The translations under genes were made by a program, and so were the position numbers. Below are positions 42,870 to 54,866 of a stretch of 64,000 nt of DNA, one piece after another. The notes under the pieces are model-generated. The model was not told the origin of the DNA and did not search any database. It saw nothing but the letters and a program-made list of their open reading frames with translations. The stretch covers positions 5,933 through 69,932 of the forward strand of contig NW_026634404.1 of the NCBI RefSeq assembly GCF_024868665.1, in the 5' to 3' direction. Each line of letters begins with the position of its first letter. The first letter of the stretch is position 1. The DNA comes from Triplophysa rosa. Lineage: Eukaryota > Chordata > Actinopteri > Cypriniformes > Nemacheilidae.

Positions 42870-43978
42870 AAGGCAGATCGTTTACATCCTTGTGAAAGCT
42901 GCCAGGTTTAAAATTATGCATTGTCTCAGCTTCAGCTGCTGTCTTAGACTGCATGGGTTCTGAAATCACCCACTTGGTGTACAGGTCAGTCATGGTACGG
43001 ACATACTTGTTTCTGGTAGTGGCAATCAATCTAAACCAAGCACCTCCCAAGCTTCTTTTACCTGCATGGGACAAAATTAGCATCAGTCAAATGCTGGTAA
43101 AACTGTACACAAGCTTGAGACTAGCTTGTTAGTCTCATGAGTATGCACAAATATTGTAAGCCTTAATGGAATGCAAGACTGGCACAACAGTTTGATGGGG
43201 TCATTCAGTAAAGTAAAGTACCACCTCTGTAGTATATTACCCATTCTTTCACGTCGTTGATTATTGAGGACCAATAGTAGCCAGCAATAACCCTGTTTTG
43301 AGTGCCTCTGACACCGCTGTGATTGACAGTTCCTGGGTTATTGTGGCACTCTGTAAGATCAGATGTTTTCTCTTCCTCTGCAGGACAACTAGCCGTATGT
43401 ACTGCCTGCTCTGCTAGGGCCCGTGTAGAAGAGTCTGTCATCTGTTTAAAGAGGAAAGGTTGCAGTTCAAAGTAAAGAAAAATCAATCATATTAATATCT
43501 GACTCAGATTAGACACTTTTATCACTATATGATCACTAATATGATATTAATACCCTGTTGAAAAAAATAGGCAACTATTGGATTTAACGGTTATAATAGA
43601 AATTGTTTTGGTTGGGATGGAAACTATGGTCTATGTACTGTGGCAGATATAAACCTCTGAATAATCCCCAAAACAATACAAAGCAGGAATTTTGTAATGG
43701 TTTTAATTGTAGAAAGCTAATGGATCTGTTATCAAATCTATTTTTATTCAGCAGGGCACCGAAGTACGAGAACTGAACAGGTAATTTACTGTTAACGTAT
43801 AAATTAAGCACATGACATATTGTGTAACGTTAGACAGTCAATTTCTCGGCATTTAGTTACCTTTGAGGATATAATTCGTAGACGCCCGTTTTACCTTCCG
43901 ACACTCTGTAGGGCTGTCAGGAATTTCTCCTTTTAAGAGATAATATTTAAGTTGTTCATCAAATGCAAAAGAGTCCAT
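42870..43978 (-). pseudogene. Spliced integrase gene fragment (Ginger/GIN1-like)
   Basis: Three exons read on the minus strand. Exon 43861-43978 starts with ATG and encodes MDSFAFDEQLKYYLLKGEIP and TNYILK (donor GGTAACT). Exon 43241-43441 has DRLFYTGPSRAGSTY in one frame and, in another, CHNNPGTVNHSGVRGTQN and VIAGYYWSSIINDVKEW, the His part of an integrase zinc module. The exon from 43061 has EAWEVLGLD, then TMTDLYTKWVISEP and QSKTAAE, the first part of the catalytic core. Stops and frame changes show decay. Spliced integrases of this kind occur in Ginger DNA transposons and GIN-like domesticated genes; I cannot choose between them. Confidence 0.6.
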
Positions 43979-44441
43979 ACTGCTATCACATATACTCATC
44001 ACCAAATATCTAATCGAGCACATCCGCAGGACAAGTGTCGTGGTGCGCTTTTGCACATGTGCAGTACAAATCGAGCAACCCCTGAACGGATTGAGTCGAC
44101 TGTCGTGAAAACTGGATTAACCGGAAGTGGCGTCATTGTCGCAGAACAAATCGTGTTTCCGGGACAGATCGGGTAGCGACAATTAGCACACAGAGAGCAC
44201 TGAGAACGTAAACGTCGGAGGCAACCCGATTCTGAAGCAGTGATGGCAAAATAATTAAGGAGCGGCGGGCCTGTCCGCTAATGTACATTGCCGAAACCCT
44301 GATTAATCCTCAGTTTTTTCCAATGTTTGTCGACTTTCGTAGGGTAGTGAGGGGGACGGATCGGGTCACTATGAATCTGAGGGGGTCATGTCCCCCCGTC
44401 CCTAGTGCCATCAAATTCCAGTGCGACGCCTATTAGGCATA

Positions 44442-47002
44442 CCCTAAGTGGTCACCAACCTTTTTGAACCCATGATCCCGACCTTGTTGAAAGGCAAGAT
44501 CTACCACTCAAAAAGTTGAAACTAAAAAACAGCCCAGATTGAACCTCCAGCTTGAGGCCTTTTATTTAGCCTATAATTGTGGGTTTATTTGAATTACCTG
44601 AAATTCTTTGTTCCACTTTTCAGATGCAACTAAGCAAACTCTGTAACATGAAGAGTTGCCACTTTCAATGTGCCATAAATGAGGTAAAAAACACCAATTC
44701 AAACACCAGTTCAACGACTTTAATTCACAGCTTCACATTAAAACGAGGTTAAGAATTAGTTTAACAAGACCCTAATTATTGAGTTATTTACTGTATAAAG
44801 ATTGGTTATTTGTGATTCATTTATTTGGTTTACTTTTATTAAGTAAATACAGTATATAGATGGAAATGTTATAAATAGGCCCTAGTAATAACAACGTCAA
44901 TCATTCATTTTAAATCATTTATCTATTTACTTTTACCCGTCTAATAATGTCTTTGTCAGACCTTTAGCTATTTTGTGAAACAGATAGTTATTACAATGTA
45001 AATGGAATGGTCTTTCATAGGCTAATTGAAAACATAAATAGGATGTCAGCAGGGACGTCATCTCCCTCATGAGATAGTATTGAAAACTGTGCAGTTTACC
45101 ATCACTGACAGACCCGCGGATCATTCACAATTACAACTTTGTGTGAAGAAGAGAATGATGTTGTCTTTCAGAAGCTCAACTTTGAAATACATGCGCGCAT
45201 AGTAGGGATGGGCGAAATGGCCCTAAAACTCTATCACGATAATTCCTGGTATTTCTTGCGATAACGATAAAAATGACAATATATCCATAACGCCATCCAC
45301 CGCTGTTTTTTGCGTCAAGTGATAGTAGCTGCAAGTAGTCTAGACCCTCAGAAAAACAAATATTATCAAAAAGTAAAACTTACCCCAAATCAAACAGCTC
45401 CTAAAATATACCTACGGTATTTTTGTAAATATAAAATATAATAGTGAGATTCGACTTCAAAAGGTTGTAGTAAAGAAAAGTTAAATGAACTAAAGCTCAA
45501 TAAACACATCATGTCATACCTAAAACGGTATATATTCTTTTGTTGGGTGGAAACGATCGATCGCATCACGCTGTCAATCACTCTCTCTTGAACTGTGTGA
45601 ACCTTCTCTTCTTACAGCAACATACACTGAATCTGTCTATGACTCGCGCTACAGAAAGAGAACAGAAAAATGCGGATTAAAGAAATCTAATTAAATAATC
45701 CATGCTTTTATACGCTCATAAACGTATTTAAAATAACGTAATACAAACTTGCATTTGTACTGTATGTGAACAGGCAGCAGTGCTGTGCGCGCCGTGTCGC
45801 TATGAAAGCACATGTGGGCGCGAGCTGAGCACGGGACGCTACGTTCATCCTGTATACTGTATAACAGGCAAGAAATCATATTAAACTATTTGCGCACGCG
45901 CGCATAACATCTAACGAATGTTTAAATAAATACTTTTAGCCAAACTAAATGTTGTGGTGTAACGCATTATGACTTTCAACGAATACTTAACAAACGAATT
46001 AAATAAAACGAAAGTGAAACTAAACATTAACTCGGATGCATCTACAGTGCCAACCTAAACGAGATTTAGAGCTCGTCTTTTAGTGCAAACTCTTTCTCAG
46101 CTTCACGTCCGCCCTCCGCTATACCCGTTTTCGCTTCACATATGAGCTGTGAATGGGTCTCACAAATAAATACGTCATCAACTAGAATTTATAGTTTATA
46201 TCGCGGGAAGACTACTTCCTATCGTGTGGGGAATTTCTACCGGTATATCGCAAACGATATAATATCGACCATAGCGCATAGGCGTAATTGGCGGGTGGGA
46301 CACTTTTTGAAAGAAATTAAGAAATGCTTTCGTAAGAGGAAGGTGTGTATTGTTCATGGGCCATTAACATCTAAAATTCCTTGAAAACGCAGGATGCGCC
46401 GCTTTCTCACCATCTCCCTTTGCTCACACTCGTTATATATACAGTAAGTTATATTCGCTGAAGACAGAGAGCCGCGACTCCACATACGCGTGCAGTATGA
46501 AATGCGTGCATCATCCGCGCTCGTGGCGCTTGCTTGCGCATCCAGTGTGAAAGCACAAATACGTGTCCACCAACGAACAAGTGACATTTTTTATGTCATA
46601 TGAATAAGATGTTTTTAAGTGTAATGCACCGCAACAGTCAAGTGACCTCCAAATGACAGTTACGCCACTGCATGCGCGAGTCATTTTGCGTGTGATCACT
46701 GACCACCGCCATTAAACACGGAAGAGCGATCACGCGCAGTCGCGCATCACAATGAAATGTGATTAATGATAACGGTCACATTAAAAACTCAGGCAGGGAA
46801 TCCTTATTTACACAGCCATGAAAAGAGTCATGCAGAACTTAAAAACCGCTGAATGAAGAGAAAGAGAGATGCGCTTGCAAAACTGAACATTAATCAGGCA
46901 CAATATATTTGTCTATTAAATTTCCCATTTGCATACTTTCGGGGATCGAAAGGTTACGTCTCAAAGATCGACCAGTCGATCGCGGCGACCACTGCCCTAA
47001 GT
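44442..47002. mobile_element. hAT element with CCCTAAGT target duplication
   Basis: CCCTAAGT occurs at 44442-44449 and 46995-47002. Between them the left end reads GGTCACCAACCTTTTTGAAC and the right end CGATCGCGGCGACCACTG, imperfect inverted repeats of a common hAT type. The left end seems to lack the usual first CAGT. Nested inside (about 45203-46283) are sequences like GGGATGGGCGAAATGGCC and CGATATAATATCGACCATAG, ends of a second common fish repeat. No transposase frame. Confidence 0.7.
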
Positions 47003-47117
47003 GGAACGTATTTGACGGCGCTTCTAGAAATTTCTAGGATTTTGGAAAATCATTTTTAAAATATGTGAAAATTTGTAAAGTTTTTGTTTATTTGCAACAT
47101 ACCGATATAAAGTAATT

Positions 47118-47640
47118 AAAGGGGTCATATGGCGGAAGTACGTGTTTTTCTGTGTTTTTGGTGCGTTATAAGTTGCCCATGCATGTATTAGACACATAAA
47201 ATTGCACAAATGAAAGTGTGGGAACAAAAGATGCATTCTATCTAAAAGCGAATGCTCAACCAGACTTGCCTGAAACGCCTCGTGTAACCACACTCTGGCG
47301 AATCTACAACTTCGTAACATGATTTGACTAAGACCACCCAAATCTGCATGTAGTTAAGGTAGGCGTAATTGTAAATCTCATTGAAAACAATTTTTTCCCT
47401 TCCCGAAACCTAAAACCCAAGGGGAGAAATGCCGGACGTGGATCAAGCAGTGTGGAAGGCCTCATTCACAACTAAATGTGGGACATTCTAAAACGCTTAA
47501 TGTGAAAAACGCTTAACGTACACTGTTAAAAAAATGTAATTTTACAGGTAATGGTCTGTATTATTTTACAGAATTTTTCCTTTTTTCCATTAAAAAGTTA
47601 ATGCCTGATATTTTACAGATTTTTGCTGTACTAAAAAATA
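47118..47640. mobile_element. Two MITE-like fragments
   Basis: 47118-47345 starts AAAGGGGTCATATGGCGGAA and 47515-47640 starts CACTGTTAAAAAAATGTAAT with internal TTTTACAG copies. Both are sequence types scattered widely in cyprinid genomes. Boundaries approximate. Confidence 0.5.
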
Positions 47641-47709
47641 CTACTTATTAGATTATGGTAGTCTGAGCCAGGCTTAAGGCCCGGTTTCAAAGCAAGCGTA
47701 GGCTTAAAG

Positions 47710-47925
47710 CCTGGCTCAGACTACAGGAGTTTTAAAATCCTGACAGATTTTAAATTCTGGTTGCAGCACACACATAAGGAGAATCTTGACAGATTCTCTT
47801 ATTTAAAATCTTAAACCTGGCTCAGACTACAGGAGTTTTAAAATCCTGGAAAGATTAAAAATCTGGCTTGCGCACACACATAAAAGAATTTTGACAGATT
47901 ATTTTATTTAAATTCTTAAACAAGC
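47710..47925. repeat. 106-bp tandem duplication
   Basis: CCTGGCTCAGACTACAGGAG starts copies at 47710 and 47816. They are diverged by about a tenth by eye. An inverted piece (TGAGCCAGGCTTAAG) precedes the first copy. Confidence 0.75.
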
Positions 47926-48888
47926 TCACACTCATCAGTGTACAACTAAAATACTACACATATTTTACATATCCATAGGATTTAAATGCAGTTTTGTAAA
48001 AGGAGCTAATAGTAACCGTTTTAATGGGTTTACTATTTTTTAGATGTGGACATCACATCTACTGTATATACATTTGAATCTCTTTTTCAAGCAATACAAC
48101 AATAGGTTTGCCCTTTGTAAACTTGCATTTATGAATGTGAAATGTCCAGATAAGAAAACTTTGGGGGGGTAAAGTTGTGTTTATAACTAAAGGTAGCAAG
48201 TGCAAAAATTAAAATTTAGAAAGTTTTATTTATTGGAAGTTTTTTATTTTATAATTGCACATTAAAAGACATTCTAAGACACCCAAACTACAGGATAATA
48301 TTAAGATTATCATACCAGAGGACGCATTCTATACGTTTCTGTCATCTCTCAGAGTAGAACCTCATCTTATTTTTTAACTATGGTATGCGGCGAAATCCCC
48401 AGGGGACTAATTAACAGTATGCACCCCTTGACCAATTGAAGCGAGAGGTTCTCGATCTCGTTTATGAGCTCTTGTATTAACAAAGTTTGGTCCGTTTGGA
48501 AATATTGCTTTGTGAATGCGAACCGAACTCAAATAAATTGCAACTTTGTAGCGATTCAACCCCCGGTTTCGGAAAAAAGCAATCGATCCACAGGTGTGAA
48601 AACGCCCTTAGTGGTTTCTGTTTTTGACCTGCCTCATTATAATATTATATTCTTCAATTTGAGACGTTTGAGAAGGTAACCCTTAACATGAAGATATTTC
48701 CTAAGGAAATGAGTAATATATGTATGTGATATTTCTGGTGACCTGTCTATTCAGTTATTTTGCTTTATATGTTTTACTAAAATAAATAAAGTATAATAAA
48801 AGTGCCTTTGTAAAATGCCATTCTTCAAATTTGAGAAAAATGCTGATTACACTGAAGATGGTAAAATATAACAGTTTAAAATAAAATA
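47926..48888. other. Gene-free AT-rich stretch
   Basis: No supported feature. Confidence 0.4.
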
Positions 48889-49114
48889 AGGCCGTCAAAT
48901 GATAAACCGCGATTAATCGCATCCAGAATAAAAGTTTGTGTTTAATCATTCAAATTACATTTATTAATTTTATTTTATATATTTTTTAAATATGCATGTA
49001 TGTGAATGTGTTTCTAAATGCAAAATTATTATGCACAGTACACAGACAAATATGATGTAAACACAAACTTTTATTCTGGATGAAATTAATCGCGATGAAT
49101 CGTTTGACAGCCCT
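48889..49114. mobile_element. hAT-type MITE (GACAGCCCT ends)
   Basis: The right end is TTTGACAGCCCT and the left end AGGCCGTCAAATGATAAACC. The termini are inverted repeats over about 55 bp with GCGATTAATCGC cores. 226 bp, no ORF. A frequent fish element. Confidence 0.8.
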
Positions 49115-49196
49115 AAAATGAAGTTTCGATTGATTTTACTTTAGTTTAAACACCATTTCCATAGTTACGTGTGTGTTTGAGCAGTGATCTTCTCAC

Positions 49197-49642
49197 CTTT
49201 GACTAACACTTTGGGTACTTTGGTGTGACTGGCACAGAAAGCGCTGTAGATCTTGAAGCGATCGGCGTAATACAGGAAAGAGCCGCCCAGAGAGAAGAGG
49301 ATTTTCTGAAAGATGAAACACGAGGAGATGTGTCACTTTACATGCTGTTGATGCAGCTCTCACAACTTGCATAATAATGAATTCACAATTTGATAAATCA
49401 CTGCTAATTTAGATGACAGATGTTATTATATTTCATAATATTTCCTGTGTGAATGTTGCATGGCTGAATGAGATCCGTCAGTACAGAACGTCCTGATATA
49501 AATGATGGTTTCACACCTTGAACTCTTCCACTCGCTCCAGTTTCTCCAGATCTGGCACCAGTCTGGTTCCGTCCTCCAGCGTCTTGAGAAACTCCACCTG
49601 AAATTCCAGCATCTCGGGCAGGTTTCCAAACAACACGTCCAG
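49197..49642 (-). CDS. Two exons of a TIAM1/TIAM2-like RhoGEF DH domain (partial)
   Basis: Exon 49517-49642 (42 codons: LDVLFGNLPEMLEFQVEFLK, then TLEDG and DLEKLERVEEFK) and exon 49197-49305 (36 codons plus one base: KILFSLGGSFLYYADRFKIY, then SAFCASHTKVPKVLVK). Both have GT-AG borders and compatible phase. They correspond to consecutive helices of the Dbl-homology domain of TIAM guanine exchange factors, which activate Rac at the membrane. I recognise the sequence strongly as TIAM family but cannot separate TIAM1 from TIAM2. No other exon of the gene was found in the window, so the flanking introns are long and packed with transposons. This is the only clear conserved host gene here. Confidence 0.9.
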
Positions 49643-49929
49643 CTGTCACACAGAAAATCACATGCGTTTTGTCATCATGAACACAAGCTAACTGCATTTA
49701 GATCAGACCATACCTGAAAACATGTCTGTATCTGAAGTATCTGATCTTCAGAGTTCAGATTTACATCGCTCTTTTATCAGATTTTGCTATTTTAGTTCGT
49801 CACAAAAAGCAGCTGAATGGCTTAAGACTTACATACAGCACACATGTGATACAGATTACTTTTCAAGTGTTCATGAAAAAACATACATAAGCACACACAG
49901 CGATACATACTGCTATATATATTCACATA

Positions 49930-50419
49930 CAGTGTTGGGTAAGTTACTCTGAAAAAGTAATTAATTACTAGTTACTAATTACATATTCAATAGTGTAATT
50001 AGATTACTGTACAAATTACTCTCTCCAAAAAGTATTTAGTTACTTATTACTAATTACTTTCTATATCCTATATCAACCTTGATTAGTTAAGTGATTCAAG
50101 GATAGGCATGAAAGGGCTCTTTTAATTCATTCAAATAAATAATATTAAACTACATAAAGTAGTATTATTAACTGACCAAAGTATTACAAATGTGAGAATG
50201 ATACATTAAAGCACAGATTTTAAAGTTAGACTTTGAATTTTGATGTCAATTCCACTATTACACACACATATTACACAAAGTATTTAGTTTAATTACATCA
50301 AAAGTAACTGTAATTAAATTACAGAAAAAATAAGAGTAATCCCTTACTTTACCTTTTCAAGGTAAAAGTAATTAAATTACAGTAACTAATTACTTAGTAA
50401 CTAGTTACACCCAACACTG
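49930..50419. mobile_element. hAT MITE with perfect TTCACATA duplication
   Basis: 490 bp bounded by CAGTGTTGGGTAAGTTACT and TAACTAGTTACACCCAACACTG (inverted), rich in GTAATTA motifs. TTCACATA flanks both sides (49922-49929 and 50420-50427). Lies in the TIAM-like intron just 5' of the exon at 49642. Confidence 0.92.
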
Positions 50420-50427
50420 TTCACATA

Positions 50428-51629
50428 TAATTGATATATTTAATTCATTTGCTGTGGTATTTCATTTCTGTGGTAATTCAAAAATAATTTCTTACCCATT
50501 TACCCACAGTATTTGTGTCTTGGACGTATTCTTAAAATCAAGAGAAATGTATCTATACTTGAGAAGAAAAATAATAGTGTCTTGTTTTCAGAAAAAAATG
50601 TTTATGCCTAAAGCAGAAAAATGCCTACCAGTGGGGTTAGAGAAATAATCTTGTTTTTTAAATTAGGTTTAATCTTCTTTGGCAGATACTTTTTAGGAAA
50701 CAGAATGAACATCTTAAGTCATTTTGTAAAAGTAAGAAATTAATTTTTGCACAGTTTGAAACTGTTTAATTTAGGGATGGCTAGCAAACAATAAATTAAC
50801 TATATTTACTAATACTTAATATAAAATGCTTTAAGTAATTTAAATTCTATGTAAAATAAGTGTTTCAGCAATTCTGTTTACATCTCAATTGCATTCTAGA
50901 TAAGTGGCAATCACACAAACATTATAGTAGAGGCGGATTCGCTATTTACACGGCAGAATTTGTAAGAGCAAAGACTGGAAACACATCTGCTCGTGCGTGA
51001 GGTTAAAGCACGCGAGCAGATCATCTACATGACAAGCCGGATTTTTATCTTTATGTACACAATAATAATCGTTTACATTGTTTGTGTGCTGCTGCGCTTC
51101 CCTCTGTGTAATAAGCAAAGTGGATGCGCACAGGGGCGCATTTTCTACTAACGCGCGCTTTAAATAACAAAAGAATATTGCGCCATTGACTTTAGACCAG
51201 GTTTGAGTTGGTCTATGGCGCAGTTTATTTTCAGTTCCTCAAAATAGCAAAGTGCCAACAATGCACCTGAGCACAGGTTTTTTTAGACCAACACGCGCAA
51301 ATGCATTTGCTATTTAAACAGCGTGGCGCAGGACGGGCAAATGAGCACTGCATTGGGCGGAAACTAGCAAAAACAGTTGCGCTGCGCCGCGTTGCGCTGG
51401 GTGTACAATAAGGCCCAATATGTTAAATTGTTCTCTAATATTTACTTCGAAGGTATGTGGCTTTATTAAGTGCAAAAATTATGTCAATTTACAACCCTAG
51501 GAATATTAATGTTGAGCTCTGCTCTGCACCTCATGCCACTAGCTCACACAGCAAACAAATCGCTACTGTCAGGCGTGAAATGAAACAAGTGGACAAAATC
51601 ACTGCTTACTGCTTGTGGCAGGGGTTCTA
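50428..51629. other. Gene-free stretch with a degraded repeat
   Basis: About 50935-51425 is richer in GCGC and ends GGTGTACAATAAGGCCCAAT, like a diverged non-autonomous transposon. No coding sequence seen. Confidence 0.35.
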
Positions 51630-53336
51630 ATGGCAATATTACGGTGGCCGGGAAGTGCAAAACAAAACAACAAATCGCAAAACTAAAAACAAATCTAAAA
51701 CCAAAGTAAAAACCCCAAAATCAAAATGACAATTCCATGGATTAAAGTGATTTAAATTCTTCTGACTGATTTTTTTTCAGGCCAAGTCATATTCCTTTAA
51801 CCAATAGCGTTTTAAAACAGTGTTTCGAACCACTTTACATAGTATTGCCAGTTTGCGTATTTTAAAAGCTATTTTTAATCTATGAAAAAAATATACTTAC
51901 CTAGACAAATAATCAACCATATATAACTTTTCAGTGCATTTTTTAATTTATCTTATAAGACCAAACAATGTTTTCTGAAACTCTTAATAATTAACAGAAA
52001 AAAAGAACAAAATAAAATCACCACTTAAGACCAAAAATGTTGTTTGTATTTGTCTCCAGAGTGCTTTTCACTTTTTCTGCCTTTTGGCTGTGAAACCATA
52101 TTCCTGAAGCGTGGCTACACCTGACACCCGTTACAGTGTTTGACTAGCTACAGTGACTAGTTTCAGTGTTTGACTAGCTTTTCCAAGGCGACCGTTAAGA
52201 GGGTAGCACTTCACGTTAACAATTCCATGGCGACGCGGCACTGCGTATCATGTGACACACTGCAGAGCCACAGCAGCTGAATGACTGATGCATTGCTTTT
52301 ACATCATTTTTCTTTTTTACTCAAAAAAATTCACAAACTGTTAACTATGTCATGAAATATATTCCGATTGTCAGATATGTGCATGTGAATGTGGTTTGTT
52401 GTTTAAACACTTTTATAATGATGGCGTTAGTTGAGCTATAAGCGGGCACCGCCATGTTTGTTTCTGCCGCGGTCTGAGATCTGTCGGATTTACATCACGT
52501 GAATTCATCCACTTCTCTTAACACAAACGTAAGTGCCTGGTGAACTGGTAGAAGAATTGAATGATCTTAACAATTGCTTACATTGCAGATACTATGTCTG
52601 ATGTGAATAAAACACATCCGTCAAATTACAATCGAGTAGATTGTTATTGCCGCTTCCATAGACATCAGTGTGTATTATGCAATCCCTAAATGTATTTTGT
52701 GCTTGTAGGCACGTGTATATGTCTGAAGGCTAAATTAAACATGATGTGGTTGAAAGCAGGATTGAGTCTGTCTCTGGCTCAGTGCCAGCCAAAGCGCGTA
52801 ATGTTCCAATCACACCGGTGTGATCGTACGCGTCAAAGAGTTAACAACATTATGAAAAGTGAATTTAAGACATTAAGGACAGGCTGGAACTCTGCAAAAT
52901 AACAAGTCAGAAACCACATTGACAAGTCAGAAAACAAAACGACAAGTCAGAAAACACAACGACAAATCAGTCAAACCAGAAAAGGTAGGGATTTTGCTTG
53001 AATGGGATAGCTACTGCTGATTGGACGAAACTCTTGTCAATCAAGATATCCAGGACCGCTCGATGTTACTTAGTTTCATCCAATCACCATCCCATTCCAA
53101 CAAAATCCCTACCCTTTCCGGTTTGACTGATTTGTCGTTGTGTTTTCTGACTTGTCGATGTGGTTTCTGACTTATTTTGTTTCCCGAATTGTTGTTCCAT
53201 TTTATGATTTGCCATTCTGTTTTTAGATTTGATATTGCGTTTTCAGATTTGTCATTTGGATTTTTTATTTTGCTTTGAGATTCGTTTATAGTTTTGCAAC
53301 TTGTTATTTTTGTTTTGCACTTCTCGGCCATGGTAC
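51630..53336. repeat. Foldback element with GACAAGTCAGAAAAC subrepeats
   Basis: The left end near 51635-51700 (GGCCGGGAAGTGCAAAACAA) is matched in inverted order at about 53270-53336. A second inverted pair closer in (about 52905-53020 against 53085-53180) is built from tandem ~22-bp GACAAGTCAGAAAAC(A) units and encloses AGGTAGGGATTTTG-type sequence. No transposase. 52690-52902 holds a 70-codon frame without motifs. Confidence 0.65.
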
Positions 53337-53359
53337 AATATAGTCGGAATTGCCCCCTT

Positions 53360-53745
53360 ATTTATTATTATTATTTTTTAAGTTTTATTTAACCATTTTA
53401 AATTACATTACAAAAACAATACAGCCATGACAAAACAGGAACAGGAAAAACATCAACAAACACGCCAAAACATAGTGAAGAAAAACACTGAATCACAGAA
53501 ATTAAATTAAAAAACTTTTTTAAAAAGGAAATAATAATAATAATAAATGGAAGAGAAAAAAAATGTTTTGTGCAATCTGTGAACAAGTAATAAAGAACTG
53601 CAGGATGTTGCCATATATTATTAAGTTGGAAATTGAAAATAAAGGATATGAGGGGGATTAATTACATAAAACCGGGTCAAGCTGTAGAGTTTGAACGTAG
53701 TCTTGTAGGGGTTGCCAAAGCTTGACAAAAATGGTGCTGGATCGG
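53360..53745 (-). mobile_element. 3' end of a minus-strand L1-like LINE
   Basis: On the minus strand the block ends in GGTTAAATAAAACTT followed by an A-rich tail, with ILWQPL-like coding traces (KLWQPLQDYV) at its start. It is probably the tail of the LINE whose middle lies at 54105-54785, separated by a hAT-like sequence. Confidence 0.55.
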
Positions 53746-54045
53746 TTAACACTAGGGGTGGAACGGTACACAGAAGTCACGGTTCGGTACGTACCTCGAT
53801 TTTGGGGTCACGGTTCGATACGGGTTCGGTACAACAGGAATAAGCAACAAATCCCCAGTGCTTGCTTTTTTCTGTTTATTTTGAACAGGCAGTAGTGTTT
53901 GGTCACAATCAGCTACAGAACTGAAAATATGAAAGTACAAAATAAATATAATAATGAAAAGAAAAATTTTAATTAGGAGACTATATATTAAACTTTCAAA
54001 GGTTAAGCCGAACCCTCTCCTAAAACAACAGAAAGACATAAAATT
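53746..54045. mobile_element. hAT-like end (CGGTTCGGTACG type)
   Basis: GGGGTGGAACGGTACACAGA and repeated CACGGTTCGGTACGTACCTC motifs are typical of one end of a widespread fish hAT family. The other end was not located. Confidence 0.5.
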
Positions 54046-54104
54046 AAATTGTTGTTAATGCAACAGCGGGTGCAGTGGACAAGTCGTGTTCAATCAATGC
54101 TCTC

Positions 54105-54785
54105 GTGCGTGTGTATAGAGAAGGGACCACGGACTGCCTTATCTGCAACTGATGAGCAAGAAGTTTACTCGCTTTATCCCCAAATTCATAATAATTGCAG
54201 CGGGTTTTATAAAAAGTATCCACTGCTTCATTTGTGGTATGTAGATCAAGCTCTGTTCTGTCTTTGTCGTAAGAAACTTAGCAAAGAGGTCTGGATCTGT
54301 CGAGTCAAGCAAATTAGACTGGAGGTCTGCCAAAGAGTTTTAAAGTTTAGACTTTTTTTCATTCATCAATTTCTTTTTATAGGCGGAATACGAAATAATT
54401 TCTCCCTGTAAATAAACCTTACACGCCTCCCAAATGGTCTTAGCTGACACATCCGGGGAGATATTTGTAGAAACAAAGAGGTCAATACGATCGTTAATAA
54501 TCGCTATAAAGTCAGGGTCCTTTAGTAGTAGAGTTAAATCGCCAGGGGGACAGAGACAGTGAAAAGCACGGGAGGGCATGGTCAAATATTACAATAGTAT
54601 TATAAGTACATTAGCTAACCCAGGAAAGCAGCTTATTATCAACCAAAAAATAATCAATTCGGGAAAAAGAATGACGTACTGGAGAAAAAAAGGAAAACTG
54701 TTTTGTATCTGGGTTAAAGCGCCAAACGGACTTCCGGTTATGGAGTGGTGCTGAGCAGACGTAAGTTTCAAGCCTCCTGCGGTTT
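54105..54785 (-). pseudogene. L1/Tx1-like LINE ORF2 fragment (endonuclease to linker)
   Basis: The minus strand reads LHNRKSVWRFNPDTKQFSFF and SFSRIDYFLVDNKLLS (end of the AP endonuclease), then DPDFIAIINDRIDLFVSTN, DVSAKTIWEACKVYLQGEII and LDSTDPDLF, the linker before RT in L1-type ORF2. Stops and frame changes are present and RT is missing. It ends at about 54785, exactly where the plus-strand LINE begins. Confidence 0.8.
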
Positions 54786-54866
54786 TGCAATAATAATCCT
54801 TAAAACCTACATAAGACAGTGTTTTCTTTCTCTATTAAGTTGTTAAAATAAGAACTGTGGTAAATA

